The notes under the pieces are model-generated. The model worked only from the letters and a program-made list of their open reading frames with translations. It made no database searches and was not told the origin of the DNA. Positions 44,999 to 55,713 of a stretch of DNA of 64,000 nt are shown here, one piece after another (the first letter of the stretch is position 1; each line of letters starts with the position of its first letter). Both the position numbers and the translations under genes were made by a program. Source of the stretch: Lactobacillus sp. PV034 (lineage in GTDB: Bacteria > Bacillota > Bacilli > Lactobacillales > Lactobacillaceae). The DNA is taken from the NCBI RefSeq assembly GCF_014522305.1, contig NZ_CP041982.1, forward strand, positions 687,001-751,000, in the 5' to 3' direction.

Positions 44999-46726
44999 TT
45001 AATTCTTAAGTAATTCACCTAAAGCATTTTGATAGTCTTGGGCAGCTTTTTCTGCTTCTTCAACTGTAGGCTTATTTACACCTACATAAGCCTTGATAAC
45101 AGGTTCAGTTCCTGATGGTCGAAGAGCTACCCAAGTATCATCTTCTAAGTAATACTTCAAAACATTAGAAACAGGAAAACCTGTTAATTCCTTTTCACCA
45201 TTACTATCAATTGATTTTTGAGTTTCAAAATCTTCAATCTTAACTACTTTAGTACCATTAATTTCATTAAGATGCTTATTACGTAATTTTTCCATTAAAG
45301 CAGCCATCTTCTTTTGACCACCAATTCCTGGCATTTCAATTGCATGAGTGATTTCATAAGAAACCCCATACTTTTGCCAAATTTCTTGAAGTCCATCAAA
45401 AACGGTCATACCTTTTGATGCATAGTAACTAGCTACTTCACCAAACATTAAAGCACCTTGCATCGCATCCTTATCACGAGCAAATGGTTTAAATAAATAA
45501 CCATAACTTTCTTCAAAGCCCATGAGGAATTTACCGTCTTTTTCTTTATTCATACGGTCAACTTCTTCACCGATATATTTAAAACCAGTTAACACATGCT
45601 TAGTACGAATACCAAAATCCTTGGCAATCTTGAATGGTAATGCACTGGAAACAATTGAAGTGACTAATTCATAATCAGAAGTTAATGTACCATTTTCCTT
45701 CATATGTTCTAACAAGTAATATGCCATCAAAGTAGCAATTTGATTACCAGTAAGAACTTGGAAATCACCATCTGACTTTCTAACTGCTGCCCCCATACGA
45801 TCAGCATCTGGGTCTGTTGCAATAATTACGTTTGCATCTACTTCATTAGCTAACTTAAAGCCAGGTTCGAATACATCACGATATTCTGGATTTGGTTTAA
45901 TTGTAGTCGGAAATTCAGGATCAATAATTGATTGACTAGGTACAGGAATGACATTATCAAATCCGCCCTGTCTAAATGCTCGATCATAAAGCATTTTTCC
46001 TGTTCCATGTAATGGAGTGTAAATAATTTTTAGCTTATTAGCATTATTTTTAACCATTTCAGGATCAAAAGTTACTTCTTTGAGGTGAGCTAGATAAGCT
46101 TCATCAACATCTTCACCTATTAATTGTAAAGTATTATTTGCACGCAATTTTTCAACTGGAGCAGCTTCAACATCAAAAATATTACTTACTTTTTGGGCAT
46201 AAGCAAACAAACGGTCAGCATTTTCAGGAGCCATTTGCGCACCATCTTCACCATAAACCTTATAACCATTATATTGCTTAGCATTATGTGAAGCAGTAAT
46301 ATTAATCCCTGCAAAAGTATGTAAATAACGAACAGCAAATGAGAGTTCAGGAGTTGGTCTCAAATCATCAAAGAGATAAACTTTAATTCCATGTGCTCCC
46401 AAAATTTGGGCAGCATGTTGAGCAAATTCACGTGAATGGTAGCGCGAATCAAAAGAAATAGCTACTCCACGCTTCTTAGCTTCTTCACCATTTTCATCAA
46501 TTAAACGAGCTAAACCTTCAGTAACTTTACCAATAGTAAATAAATTAATTCTATTAGTACCTGGTTCAAGTTTTCCTCTCATACCAGCAGTACCAAAATT
46601 AATATCTTGGCCAAAAGCATCTTCAATCCAATTGTCATCTTGGCTCAAACTACTTAATTGGTCTTTTAAATAATCAGGAAGACTTGTTGCTTGTTTCCAT
46701 TGTTTAAAGCTATCTTGTGCACTCAT
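44999..46726 (-). CDS. pgm: Phospho-sugar mutase (phosphoglucomutase/phosphomannomutase)
   Basis: 575 residues of the alpha-D-phosphohexomutase family, PgcA-type. Active-site serine in GINITASHNAKQYNGYK (near 142), metal loop ATDPDADRMG near 303, sugar loop GFEESYGYL near 405, and phosphate loop RPSGTEPVIKAY near 533. Interconverts glucose-1-P and glucose-6-P for UDP-glucose and wall or exopolysaccharide synthesis. Single gene. Confidence 0.94.
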   Translation of the reverse strand: MSAQDSFKQWKQATSLPDYLKDQLSSLSQDDNWIEDAFGQDINFGTAGMRGKLEPGTNRINLFTIGKVTEGLARLIDENGEEAKKRGVAISFDSRYHSREFAQHAAQILGAHGIKVYLFDDLRPTPELSFAVRYLHTFAGINITASHNAKQYNGYKVYGEDGAQMAPENADRLFAYAQKVSNIFDVEAAPVEKLRANNTLQLIGEDVDEAYLAHLKEVTFDPEMVKNNANKLKIIYTPLHGTGKMLYDRAFRQGGFDNVIPVPSQSIIDPEFPTTIKPNPEYRDVFEPGFKLANEVDANVIIATDPDADRMGAAVRKSDGDFQVLTGNQIATLMAYYLLEHMKENGTLTSDYELVTSIVSSALPFKIAKDFGIRTKHVLTGFKYIGEEVDRMNKEKDGKFLMGFEESYGYLFKPFARDKDAMQGALMFGEVASYYASKGMTVFDGLQEIWQKYGVSYEITHAIEMPGIGGQKKMAALMEKLRNKHLNEINGTKVVKIEDFETQKSIDSNGEKELTGFPVSNVLKYYLEDDTWVALRPSGTEPVIKAYVGVNKPTVEEAEKAAQDYQNALGELLKN

Positions 46727-46812
46727 AATCTAATCCTCAATTCTTTTACTATCTCTTAGTAATCATTTTACTATTTTTTCATCTTTAAAAAACACAATAT
46801 GCAAATTTCAGC

Positions 46813-46845
46813 AAAAAAAAAGAGAATTTTTATCTCAAATTCTCT
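46813..46845 (-). terminator. Terminator after trxB
   Basis: Stem AGAGAATTT / AAATTCTCT with a T-run on the minus strand, directly at the trxB stop. Confidence 0.8.
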
Positions 46846-46846
46846 C

Positions 46847-47800
46847 TTAACCTAAAGTTTCATTATCTAAAATGTCATCATTTAATCCTTGTAAGTAATT
46901 ATAGGCTTCCTGACCACCAATACTACCATCACCTACGGCATTAGCAATTTGACGTAAATCTTTAGCCCGGACATCTCCTATTGCAAAAATTCCAGGAACT
47001 TTAGTATTCATCCTTTCGTCGGTAGGAATCCATCCCTCTTCGTCCAAAATTCCTAAATTCTCAAAAACCTCAGTTTGTGGTTTTACGCCAACATAAATAA
47101 ATACCCCCGCAGCTGGTACTATTTTTTGCTTACCACTCACTTTATCTAAGTATTCTACTCCTTCAACTTTATTATCATTTCCGATAATTTTTTCAACTTG
47201 GGCATTCCAAATAAAGTGCATCTTTTTATTTGCAAATGCTCGTTTTTGTAGAACTGGCTGTGCCCTCAGTTGATCACGACGATGAATTACAGTAACTGAC
47301 TTTGCTAACTGGGAAAGGTAGATTCCCTCCTCAATCGCAGAATCTCCACCACCAATAACTACTACATCCTCATCTTTAAAGAAAGCAGCATCACAAACAG
47401 CACAATATGAAACTCCTCGCCCTTCATATTCCTTTTCTCCAGGAATATTCAACTTTTTATGATCTGCGCCGGTCCCAATAATTAATGCTTTTGTTGTGAA
47501 CTCATCAGTATCAGTTTTAATAATTTTTTCGTCACCATTTAGTGTGACAGTTTTAACCTCGCCATACTTAAAATCTGGCTTAAATTTCATAGCGGACTGA
47601 TACATCTTTTCGCCCAATTCTGGTCCCTTAATTTCACTAAAACCAGGATAATTATCAATAATGTCTGTATTATTCATTTGTCCGCCATAGATGCCGCGAT
47701 CTAAAATTAACACTTTAAGGTTAGCACGAGCTGCATATAAAGTAGCAGTTAAACCACCTGGACCTGCACCAATAATTATCACATCATAATTATTTGCCAT
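46847..47800 (-). CDS. trxB: Thioredoxin-disulfide reductase
   Basis: 317 residues. FAD-binding IIGAGPGGLTATLYAAR (near 10), redox-active pair in YCAVCDAAFF (near 132-141), NADPH-binding VVIGGGDSAIEEG near 147 and C-terminal FAIGDVR near 274. Reduces thioredoxin with NADPH. Second to gpsA in a trxB/gpsA/lgt/hprK region; the 64-nt gap to gpsA leaves room for a separate promoter. Confidence 0.96.
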   Translation of the reverse strand: MANNYDVIIIGAGPGGLTATLYAARANLKVLILDRGIYGGQMNNTDIIDNYPGFSEIKGPELGEKMYQSAMKFKPDFKYGEVKTVTLNGDEKIIKTDTDEFTTKALIIGTGADHKKLNIPGEKEYEGRGVSYCAVCDAAFFKDEDVVVIGGGDSAIEEGIYLSQLAKSVTVIHRRDQLRAQPVLQKRAFANKKMHFIWNAQVEKIIGNDNKVEGVEYLDKVSGKQKIVPAAGVFIYVGVKPQTEVFENLGILDEEGWIPTDERMNTKVPGIFAIGDVRAKDLRQIANAVGDGSIGGQEAYNYLQGLNDDILDNETLG

Positions 47801-47864
47801 AAAAATCCCTTCTTAAATCTTACTTTTGTAAAATTATCGTACTGTCTTTAGTGAATAATTACAA

Positions 47865-48875
47865 CTATTCTGCTTTTGGACTTCTTCCCATCATTCGTGC
47901 AATTTCTTCATCTACATCGGCGTTTTCATAGAGTACATGATACACTGCTTCATTAATTGGCATATCAATTTTTTTTTCTTCTGCTAATTCATGTACAGCT
48001 TTTACAGTTGTAGCACCTTCTACTACTTGTCCCATATTCTTTAAAACATAATCCAAAGTTTTACCTTCACCAATTTGTTTACCAGCACGCCAGTTACGTG
48101 AATTTACAGAAGTACAAGTTACAATCAAATCACCAATACCAGAAAGGCCACTAAAAGTCTTAGACTTAGCACCAAAGTATTCTACGCCCAAACGACTAAT
48201 TTCAGCTAAGCCACGCGTCATTAACGCAGCCTTAGCATCGTCACCATAGCCCTTTCCAGCTAAAATTCCCGCAGCAATTGCAATAACATTTTTAATTGCA
48301 CCACCTACTTCAACCCCCTCTAAATCAGAGTTAGTGTAGAAACGAACATAGTTATTTGCAAATACTTCTTGAACTTTTTTGGCATTTTCTTCACTTTCTG
48401 AAGCACATGTAATAGCAGTTAAATCTTTTTGGGCAACATTTTCTGCATGACTAGGGCCAGAAATAGCTACAATTTTTTCGCTATCATTAGGATACACTTC
48501 TTCTTTTAAGATATCAGAAATTAATTTTTTACTTCCTGGTTCAATCCCCTTAGTTGCGGTTACTAAAAGAGGTTTAGCTCTGGTTTGATCTAAAACTTCT
48601 TTTACTTGTTTAGCAACAATTCTAATCGCGCTAGTTGGTAATACAAAAAGAACAATATCAGCATCTTGAATTGCTTCAGCTAAATCTCCCGTAGCTGAGG
48701 TCGTAGGATTTAATTGCCAATCTTTCATGTAATGAGAATTAGTATGATGTTCATTGATTTCATTGTTAACTGCATCAATATTTCCGTAAAAAGTTACCTC
48801 ATTACCATTATCAGCTAACATTGAGCCTAATACAGAACCCCAAGATCCATTTCCTAAAACTGCAATTTTTGTCAT
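47865..48875 (-). CDS. gpsA: Glycerol-3-phosphate dehydrogenase (NAD(P)+)
   Basis: 336 residues. Nucleotide-binding VLGNGSWGSVLG near 5-16, ATKGIEPGS near 108, AISGPSHAENV near 138, the catalytic Lys in GGAIKNVIAIAAG near 191 and GLSGIGDLIVTC near 250. It supplies glycerol-3-phosphate for phospholipid synthesis. It is 34 nt after lgt, consistent with a lipid/lipoprotein operon. Confidence 0.97.
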   Translation of the reverse strand: MTKIAVLGNGSWGSVLGSMLADNGNEVTFYGNIDAVNNEINEHHTNSHYMKDWQLNPTTSATGDLAEAIQDADIVLFVLPTSAIRIVAKQVKEVLDQTRAKPLLVTATKGIEPGSKKLISDILKEEVYPNDSEKIVAISGPSHAENVAQKDLTAITCASESEENAKKVQEVFANNYVRFYTNSDLEGVEVGGAIKNVIAIAAGILAGKGYGDDAKAALMTRGLAEISRLGVEYFGAKSKTFSGLSGIGDLIVTCTSVNSRNWRAGKQIGEGKTLDYVLKNMGQVVEGATTVKAVHELAEEKKIDMPINEAVYHVLYENADVDEEIARMMGRSPKAE

Positions 48876-48909
48876 TTTAATACTCCAAATCTATCTTTTA
48901 TTTATCTCA

Positions 48910-49737
48910 TTAATTAGGATATTTTAATCCGCTTGCAGCTAAATACCATTTAGGTTTTACAATCTTTCGACGATAAATCCAAATAATAATTGCCGCCACA
49001 AATAATACTACACTTAAGGCTTGTGAAACTCTAATTGTATTCCAAATATATAAGCTATCTGTTCGCATTCCTTCAACAAAAAATCTCACAATTGAATACC
49101 ATATTACATAGGATAAGAATATTTCTCCTTGTTTAAATAAATGTTTTTTATGCCTTAAGCACAAAATAAGAATCAAACCAATCAAATTAAAAAAGGATTC
49201 ATACAAAAATGTTGGTTGATAATATACACCGTTAATTCTCATTTGTTGAATAATAAAATTGGGAAGGTGCAAACTCTGTAGATACGCCAATGTTGTCGGA
49301 CTACCATGTGCTTCTTGATTCATAAAATTGCCCCACCGTCCAATTATTTGAGCTGCCATTACTCCGGGAGCAATAATATCAAGCATTAACCAAACTGATA
49401 AATTTCTTTTTTTACAAAAAATAATTAGGACAATTAAGCCCCCTAATAATCCTCCATAGACAGCAATTCCGCCATTCCAAATGGCAATAATTTCACTTGG
49501 ATGTTGTGAAAAATATCCCCATTCAAATACAACGTAGTATATTCGCGCACAGACAAAGCCAATCGGCACCGCCCAGAGTAACAAATCAATAAAATCATCT
49601 GGTGCAATATTTCGTCTTTTTCCTTCTTGAATAGCAATTAAGGTGGCTACTAAGACCGCTGTAGCCATAATTATACCGTACCACTTAACGGTAACTGGGC
49701 CAATATTAAAGGCAATCGGGCTCAATAATAAAGTCAT
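48910..49737 (-). CDS. lgt: Prolipoprotein diacylglyceryl transferase
   Basis: 275 residues, about seven membrane helices, with the Lgt signature GRWGNFMNQEAHG (near 137-149) and GARIYYVVFEW-like HGG/R region near 60 (VCARIYYVVFEW). It moves diacylglyceryl from phosphatidylglycerol onto prolipoprotein cysteines. Its start overlaps the hprK stop as TAATG, a coupling also seen in other Firmicutes where hprK-lgt is conserved. Confidence 0.96.
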   Translation of the reverse strand: MTLLLSPIAFNIGPVTVKWYGIIMATAVLVATLIAIQEGKRRNIAPDDFIDLLLWAVPIGFVCARIYYVVFEWGYFSQHPSEIIAIWNGGIAVYGGLLGGLIVLIIFCKKRNLSVWLMLDIIAPGVMAAQIIGRWGNFMNQEAHGSPTTLAYLQSLHLPNFIIQQMRINGVYYQPTFLYESFFNLIGLILILCLRHKKHLFKQGEIFLSYVIWYSIVRFFVEGMRTDSLYIWNTIRVSQALSVVLFVAAIIIWIYRRKIVKPKWYLAASGLKYPN

Positions 49738-50690
49738 TACTTCTTATCCTTTGCTTCCTTAGAATTATCTGAAATTAATTCTGCCAAATTTTGTTTAAAT
49801 TTTTTGCTAGCATCATAACCCATTCTTTTAGCACGAAAGTTCATGGCTGCTACTTCGATGATTATGGCAAGATTCCGCCCAACTTTCACCGGAATAGTAA
49901 TTTGTGGTATGGAAACTCCTACCAGTTCTTTTTTGTCTTCGTTTAATCCTAAGCGCTCATAGTTTGATTCTGGATTCCAATTTTCTAACTTAATTATCAG
50001 TTGGATCTCACTATTATCTCTTACCGAACCTGCACCAAACAAGTTCATAACATCAATTATTCCAATCCCACGAATCTCCATCAAATGCTTCAATATTTTA
50101 GGAGCTTCACCAACTACTGTTTTTTCATCCTTCTGGAAAACATCTACTCGATCATCAGCAATTAATCGATGTCCACGCTTAATTAAGTCCAAAGCAGTTT
50201 CTGATTTTCCTACTCCAGAATTACCGATAATCATGACCCCCATTCCATATATTTCCACTAAAACACCATGCATACTTTTACGTGGGGCAAGTTTTTCATC
50301 AAGATAATCTGTAAGTAAGCTAGACAATCTGGTTGTTGCTAACTTACTTTGAAGAACCGGAATTTTAGCTGCATTACATGCACTAATTAGTTCTTCTGGA
50401 ACAGGCAAATCTCTTGAGATAACAAAACACGGAGTTTCAGGAGTTGCCATTCTTTCAAAAACTTTTTCTCTATCTTCGTGACTTAAATTCTTACTATAAG
50501 AAATCTCAGTTCTTCCCAAAAGTTGAATTCTTTCTTTTGGATAAAAATCAAAATAACCAGTTAATTCTAAACCCGGACGAGAAATATCTGATACAGAAAT
50601 AACTTTTTGTTTTAAAAAATTCTCACCTTCAATAACTTTTAAAGTTGAGTTAGCCTTAACTAATTCATATACTGTAACCGGTTCAACCAT
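49737..50690 (-). CDS. hprK: HPr kinase/phosphorylase
   Basis: 317 residues from ATG 50690 (GAGAGG 7 nt upstream). Walker [12 protein letters not shown] (near 156), the HPrK capping signature [16 protein letters not shown] (near 203-218) and K-rich C-terminus. It phosphorylates HPr at Ser46, making the CcpA corepressor for carbon catabolite control, which links it to the cre at hpf in this window. Confidence 0.97.
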   Translation of the reverse strand: MVEPVTVYELVKANSTLKVIEGENFLKQKVISVSDISRPGLELTGYFDFYPKERIQLLGRTEISYSKNLSHEDREKVFERMATPETPCFVISRDLPVPEELISACNAAKIPVLQSKLATTRLSSLLTDYLDEKLAPRKSMHGVLVEIYGMGVMIIGNSGVGKSETALDLIKRGHRLIADDRVDVFQKDEKTVVGEAPKILKHLMEIRGIGIIDVMNLFGAGSVRDNSEIQLIIKLENWNPESNYERLGLNEDKKELVGVSIPQITIPVKVGRNLAIIIEVAAMNFRAKRMGYDASKKFKQNLAELISDNSKEAKDKK

Positions 50691-50723
50691 GGCTATGCCT
50701 CTCAATATTTAAAATACTATTCT

Positions 50724-51840
50724 TTAATTTGGGTTCTGCTGACTTAGTTGCCATTGTAAAAATGCATAAATAAAGTCATCAATTTTACCATCCATTACTC
50801 CATTTACATCACTAGTCTCATAGTTCGTTCTGTGATCTTTAACCATGTTGTAGGGATGAAAAACATAAGAGCGAATTTGTGATCCAAAATTAATATTTTG
50901 TTGATCACCTTTTAAGGCTTCAGTTTGCTTTCGTTTCTTTTCTTCTTCTAATTGGAATAACTTAGCACGCAACATATTCATTGCAGTTTCACGATTCTGA
51001 ATTTGAGATCGTTGTGCTTGAGATGAAGTTACAATGCCAGTAGGTAAGTGAGTTATTCGCACAGCACTTGAAGTTTTATTAATATGCTGTCCCCCAGCTC
51101 CACTAGACCTAAAAACGTCAATTCTCAAATCATCTGGATTAATATCAATTTTGATACTTTGATCAATTTCAGGTATGACTTCTACTGAAGCGAAAGAAGT
51201 ATGCCTTCTTTTAGCAGAATCGAAAGGAGAAATACGTACTAAGCGATGTACCCCATTTTCTGATTTTAGCAAACCAAAAGCATTTATACCCTCGATTCGA
51301 ATGCTGACACTCTTAACACCGGCTTCATCTCCAGCTTCATAATTCTCTATTTCAAATTTTAAATGATGACTTTCACTATAGCGCTTGTACATTCGTAAGA
51401 GCATATCTGCCCAATCCATTGCTTCAGTTCCACCCGCTCCTGGATGAATTTCAACAAGAGCATTATGTTGATCATATTTGCCAGATAGTAACAAATTCAA
51501 CTCATAATTATGAAAAGCAGAATTTAACTTCTGTAAATCAGTACTTATCTCTTTTTCGAGAGAATCATCTGGCATTTCCCTTAATAAATCTAAGGCAACT
51601 TTAGTGTCCTCAAAACTTTGTTCTAATTCCTTAAATTTATTACTTTTTTCTTTTATTACATTAGTTTCATTAATTAATTTTTGAGCTTTTTCTTGATTAT
51701 CCCAGAAATTTGGTTCTGTCATTTTTTGCTCATTAATAGCAATACTCTCATTCAAGGAATCAAAGTCAAAGAGACCTCCTAAAGTGATTTAATTTGACTT
51801 CCAGTTCATTTAAATTGTTTTGTATTTCACTAATTTCCAT
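50724..51840 (-). CDS. prfB: Peptide chain release factor 2 (programmed +1 frameshift)
   Basis: Translation starts at ATG 51840 and reads 24 codons to CTT, then an in-frame TGA (51766-51768). Skipping one T continues as D-F-D-S-L to give about 371 residues in all. The site has an SD-like AGGAGG (51775-51780) and CTTTGAC slippery stop, the classic autoregulatory arrangement. Downstream domains show the SPF anticodon tripeptide (RISPFDSAKRRH) and the GGQ motif (GAGGQHIN). It terminates at UGA and UAA codons. Located after secA. Confidence 0.96.
51765..51780 (-). promoter_or_regulatory. prfB +1 frameshift signal
   Basis: Internal SD AGGAGG (51775-51780), 3 nt, then CTT TGA C. Low RF2 lets the ribosome slip from CTT to TTT and read GAC next. 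Sequence and phase fit exactly. Confidence 0.95.
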
Positions 51841-51852
51841 AAATTCACCTAT

Positions 51853-51880
51853 AAGAAAAGGAGGTCTTTCACCTCCCTTA
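51853..51880 (-). terminator. Terminator between secA and prfB
   Basis: Stem GGGAGGTG / CACCTCC-type arms (AGGAGGT / ACCTCCC) around CTTTC with TTTTCTTAT on the minus strand; it ends about 13 nt before the prfB start. Confidence 0.75.
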
Positions 51881-51882
51881 TA

Positions 51883-54282
51883 TTAACGACTCAAATTTTG
51901 TCTGATCTGTGCTTTCATAAATAAACGGGTGGCATCATATTCAATGTTACCAACCATTTCTTCAAACATGCGATATCCGGCTTCTTGATATTCCACTAAA
52001 GGATTCAATTGACCATAACCACGCAAAGAAATTGATTGACGCAATTGATCCATTGCATCAATATGATCTGTCCAACGATCATCAACCACACGCAATATTA
52101 CAACTTTTTCAAACTCTAACATTTGACTTGGATCAGCAAGCTGTTCTTGCTTTTCTTTATAATTTTCTTCTGCTAACTGATAAAGTTTTTCTTTTAATTC
52201 ATCAGCACTTAGCTTTGCCAAATCAATATTCTTAGTAGTTTCTTCATCAGTAAGACTAGACGAAATAAAGTCTCTTAATTGATCATTACGCCAGTCCTTC
52301 TTTTCACCTTGAGTATAAAGATCAACTTGATGTGAAATAGTGCGTTTAATCATTGGCATCAAGATATGACGCAAAGATTTTTCCTCATTAATTACCTGCA
52401 TTCTTTCGCCATAAATAATTTCACGCTGCGTTCTCATAACATCATCATATTGCAAAGTTTGCTTACGAGTATCGTAATTATTACCTTCAACACGTTTCTG
52501 GGCAGACTCTACTTGATTAGTAATCATTTTACTTTCAATTACTTTATCTTCATCATTATCTGAGATTCGGTCTAAGAATGCTTTAATACGTTCTGAACCA
52601 AAACGTTTCATTAAATCATCCTCTAAAGAAAGATAAAAACGAGTTACTCCAGGATCTCCTTGACGACCTGAACGTCCACGTAATTGATTATCAATACGAC
52701 GTGATTCATGACGTTCAGTTCCGATAACTGCAAGTCCACCAAGTTCCTTTACACCAGGTCCTAATTTAATATCAGTACCACGACCAGCCATGTTAGTTGC
52801 AATAGTAACGGCACCCTTTTGCCCAGCATTCATGATAATCTCGGCTTCTTTAGCGTGATTTTTTGCATTAAGAACTGCGTGAGGTATTCCAGCTTGATTA
52901 AGAAGATTACTTAACCGTTCAGAGCTTTCAATAGCTACAGTACCAACTAAAACAGGTTGACCTTTAGCATGACGCTCTTTAATTTCTTCAACCACTGCAT
53001 GAAACTTAGAATCTAGGTTAGGATACAAGCGGTCAGGCATATCAATTCTTGCCTTAGGCTTATTGGTTGGAATTGTAATAACCTGCATATTATAAATTTC
53101 ACGGAATTCTTCTTCTTCTGTTTTACCTGTACCAGTCATCCCTGAAAGTTTCTTATACATTCTAAAGAAGTTCTGGTAAGTAATCGTAGCTTGAGTCTTT
53201 GATTCCTCTTGGATTTGAACACCTTCTTTAGCCTCAATTGCTTGGTGTAACCCATCAGAATAACGTCTACCTTCCATTACACGTCCAGTAAAGGAATCAA
53301 CGATCATTACTTCACCATCATTAACCACATAGTCAATATCTTTTAACATAATGTAGTTAGCACGAAGGGCCTGATCGATATGGTGAACAAGAACCTGATT
53401 ATCAATATCATAAAGGTTCTTCAAACCAAAATGCTTACATGCCTTTTCAATACCTTGATTAGTTAGATTAATTGTTTTTGTAGGCCAATCAATCTTGTAA
53501 TCGCCATGATCTTCATCGTCATCTACGTCATCATCGCTCTTATCTTCTACCAAAGTTTTAACAAAGCGATCTGCACGAATATAATCACCATTAGATTGAG
53601 TAGCTTGACCTGAAATAATCAGTGGAGTTCTGGCTTCATCAATTAAAATCGAATCGACCTCATCAATAATTGCATAATTTAAAGGACGTTGAACCATTTG
53701 TTCTTTATAGACAACCATGTTATCTCTCAGGTAATCAAAACCTAATTCAGAGTTAGTTGAATAAGTTACATCGCAATTATATGCTTCGCGCTTTTCATCA
53801 GGTGACATTGAATTCAAGTTTAATCCAACTGTTAATCCTAACCACTTATAAAGTTGGCCCATTTCACTTTCATCACGCGATGAAAGATATTCGTTCACAG
53901 TAACAACATGAACACCTTTGCCAGTTAAAGCATTAAGATATACTGGCATAGTAGCTGTCAAAGTCTTTCCTTCACCAGTCATCATCTCAGAGATATTACC
54001 AAAATGAAGTGAAATCCCACCAATAATTTGTACGCGATAAGGGTATAAGCCTAAAACTCTTCTTGCTCCTTCACGAGCTGTGGCAAAAGCTTCAGGTAAA
54101 ATATCATCCAAAGTTTCCCCATTTTCCAATCTTTTACGAAATTCAGGGGTCTTTGCCTTTAGTTCATCATCACTTAACTTTTCATATTCATCAGCATAGG
54201 ATTCAACCTTGTCTGCTAATTTTTCAAATCTTTTTAATTCTCTCTTATCAGTGTCATAAAGTTTTCTTAAAATATTAGCCAT
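51883..54282 (-). CDS. secA: Preprotein translocase ATPase SecA
   Basis: 799 residues from ATG 54282 (TAAGGA upstream); the 42-residue longer reading is unlikely. Walker [14 protein letters not shown] (near 101), Walker B in [17 protein letters not shown] (near 204), [13 protein letters not shown] and [10 protein letters not shown] helicase motifs. It ends at QIRQNLSR without the usual C-terminal zinc (CxCx8C[H/C]) tail, as in several lactobacilli. Pushes preproteins through SecYEG. Confidence 0.97.
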   Translation of the reverse strand: MANILRKLYDTDKRELKRFEKLADKVESYADEYEKLSDDELKAKTPEFRKRLENGETLDDILPEAFATAREGARRVLGLYPYRVQIIGGISLHFGNISEMMTGEGKTLTATMPVYLNALTGKGVHVVTVNEYLSSRDESEMGQLYKWLGLTVGLNLNSMSPDEKREAYNCDVTYSTNSELGFDYLRDNMVVYKEQMVQRPLNYAIIDEVDSILIDEARTPLIISGQATQSNGDYIRADRFVKTLVEDKSDDDVDDDEDHGDYKIDWPTKTINLTNQGIEKACKHFGLKNLYDIDNQVLVHHIDQALRANYIMLKDIDYVVNDGEVMIVDSFTGRVMEGRRYSDGLHQAIEAKEGVQIQEESKTQATITYQNFFRMYKKLSGMTGTGKTEEEEFREIYNMQVITIPTNKPKARIDMPDRLYPNLDSKFHAVVEEIKERHAKGQPVLVGTVAIESSERLSNLLNQAGIPHAVLNAKNHAKEAEIIMNAGQKGAVTIATNMAGRGTDIKLGPGVKELGGLAVIGTERHESRRIDNQLRGRSGRQGDPGVTRFYLSLEDDLMKRFGSERIKAFLDRISDNDEDKVIESKMITNQVESAQKRVEGNNYDTRKQTLQYDDVMRTQREIIYGERMQVINEEKSLRHILMPMIKRTISHQVDLYTQGEKKDWRNDQLRDFISSSLTDEETTKNIDLAKLSADELKEKLYQLAEENYKEKQEQLADPSQMLEFEKVVILRVVDDRWTDHIDAMDQLRQSISLRGYGQLNPLVEYQEAGYRMFEEMVGNIEYDATRLFMKAQIRQNLSR

Positions 54283-54374
54283 TAAATCGATCCTTAAATT
54301 AAAAATTGTGCACAAATCTAAATAGATATACCATGCAATTTTAACATTTTTCAAGCAAAAATAAAATGGGCTAA

Positions 54375-54413
54375 TAAAAAAATGTTCCCATCCTGTAAAT
54401 GAGAACATTTTTT
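54375..54413 (-). terminator. Terminator after hpf
   Basis: Stem AAAAAATGTTC / GAACATTTTTT with a loop containing ATG/CAT complementarity and T-runs, next to the hpf stop. Confidence 0.82.
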
Positions 54414-54415
54414 AT

Positions 54416-54958
54416 TTATTCATTTGTTTCTATCAAACCATAACGTCCATCATTACGTTTATAAACAATACTCGTACCATTGGTATCTGCATCTTGGAAA
54501 ACAAAGAAATCATGGCCTAGCATATCCATTTGTAGGATTGCCTCTTCCGGATCCATTGGTTTTAAATTTAATCTCTTGTTACGAACAATATTAAATTTTT
54601 CCGGAGCTTGCTCTTCCTCAACACTTTCGTTAAAGAAATCTTTGATTCCCTTAGCTCTACTCTTACGATTAATCCTAGTCTTATATTTTCTAATTTGACG
54701 TTCTAACTTTTCTGATACAAAATCTATACTCTTATACATATCATCTGTAACATCTTCAGCACGCAAAACCAAATATGGTAAAGGAATTGTTACTTCAACT
54801 TTAGCTGAGTGATCAGGATAAACACGCATATTTACATGTGCAATTACATCGGTATTAGTTTCAAAATATTTTTCAAGTTTCTCAAGACGTTTTTCAACAT
54901 AGTCTCTTAATGCATCTGTAATTTCAATGTTTTCACCACGTACATTATATTTAATCAT
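54416..54958 (-). CDS. hpf: Ribosome hibernation promoting factor, long form
   Basis: 180 residues from ATG 54958 with AAAGGAGAG upstream. The N-terminal S30AE/YfiA domain (IKYNVRGENIEITDALRDYVEKRL, parts) and the C-terminal long-HPF dimerisation domain (NIVRNKRLNLKPMDPEEAILQMDMLGHDFFVF, parts near 120-150) are both there. It dimerises 70S ribosomes into inactive 100S particles. A consensus cre over its promoter implies CcpA repression during good sugar supply. Confidence 0.97.
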   Translation of the reverse strand: MIKYNVRGENIEITDALRDYVEKRLEKLEKYFETNTDVIAHVNMRVYPDHSAKVEVTIPLPYLVLRAEDVTDDMYKSIDFVSEKLERQIRKYKTRINRKSRAKGIKDFFNESVEEEQAPEKFNIVRNKRLNLKPMDPEEAILQMDMLGHDFFVFQDADTNGTSIVYKRNDGRYGLIETNE

Positions 54959-54998
54959 AGTACTCTCCTTTACATAATTTTGCTCTTTCTTTATTTTT

Positions 54999-55027
54999 AT
55001 TATACCAAATAATGTAAGCGATAACAA
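54999..55027 (-). promoter_or_regulatory. Promoter of hpf
   Basis: TTGTTA (55022-55027), 17-bp spacer and perfect TATAAT (54999-55004) preceded by TGG, about 40 nt upstream of the hpf start. Confidence 0.8.
55013..55026 (-). promoter_or_regulatory. Consensus cre site (CcpA operator) over the hpf promoter
   Basis: TGTTATCGCTTACA on the minus strand matches every fixed position of TGWNANCGNTNWCA. It covers the -35 and part of the spacer, a repression position. It also lies at the 3' end of comFC. Confidence 0.75.
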
Positions 55028-55029
55028 AA

Positions 55030-55713
55030 TTAACGTGCTATTGTAAAACTTTGAATATCACAAGACGGAAAAGCTTTTAAAATTGCATCTCTAGCATGAT
55101 AAATTGTTCTTCCCGTAGTATAAATATCATCTAGTAACAGAATCTTTTGTGGTTTTCTTTTAAAAAAATAATCTTCTTTAACACTAAAGGTTTGTTTAGT
55201 CTCTAATCTTTCCCGCTTATTCTTTTCTCCTTGAGGAGCCTCATGATCGCTTTTTTCCAATAAATTAGTCAATTCCACCAGCTCACAATAAATGCTTGTA
55301 ATCGTATCATAACCACGTATTTTTAAGTGTGACGGAGAAGATGGTAATGGTACATATAAATCAGCCTTCGGTATTTTATATATTAAAGCTTGTAAAACTC
55401 GTCGCATTTCATAATCACCATAACGCTTGTATTGCACCATTAAGTCATGGAAAGCAGCGTTATAACGATATAACGAAATATTTTTAATTATTTTTCCCTG
55501 ATAGCATTTTTGCCAATAGTGACAGTCCTTACATATTTTTTCCGCTTTAATTAAAGACTTGGAACAATTCTGACATCCATCTTTTGTTAGTTTATGAAAC
55601 TTGTTTTTGCAATTTGAACAAATATATTGGGGTGTATTTTTCCTAAATAAAAACAATTCCCGATAATTAAGCTGAGCAGCAAATCTGGTAAAACACATTA
55701 AGCATTCGTTCAT
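55030..55713 (-). CDS. comFC: Competence protein ComFC (phosphoribosyltransferase-like)
   Basis: 227 residues. N-terminal zinc-type cysteines (CLMC, CSNCKNKF, CQNC, CKDCHYW) and a C-terminal PRTase domain with ILLLDDIYTTGRTI (near 193-206). It acts with ComFA in DNA uptake. It overlaps comFA by 4 nt. RBS within comFA. Full length, no frameshift. Confidence 0.93.
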   Translation of the reverse strand: MNECLMCFTRFAAQLNYRELFLFRKNTPQYICSNCKNKFHKLTKDGCQNCSKSLIKAEKICKDCHYWQKCYQGKIIKNISLYRYNAAFHDLMVQYKRYGDYEMRRVLQALIYKIPKADLYVPLPSSPSHLKIRGYDTITSIYCELVELTNLLEKSDHEAPQGEKNKRERLETKQTFSVKEDYFFKRKPQKILLLDDIYTTGRTIYHARDAILKAFPSCDIQSFTIAR

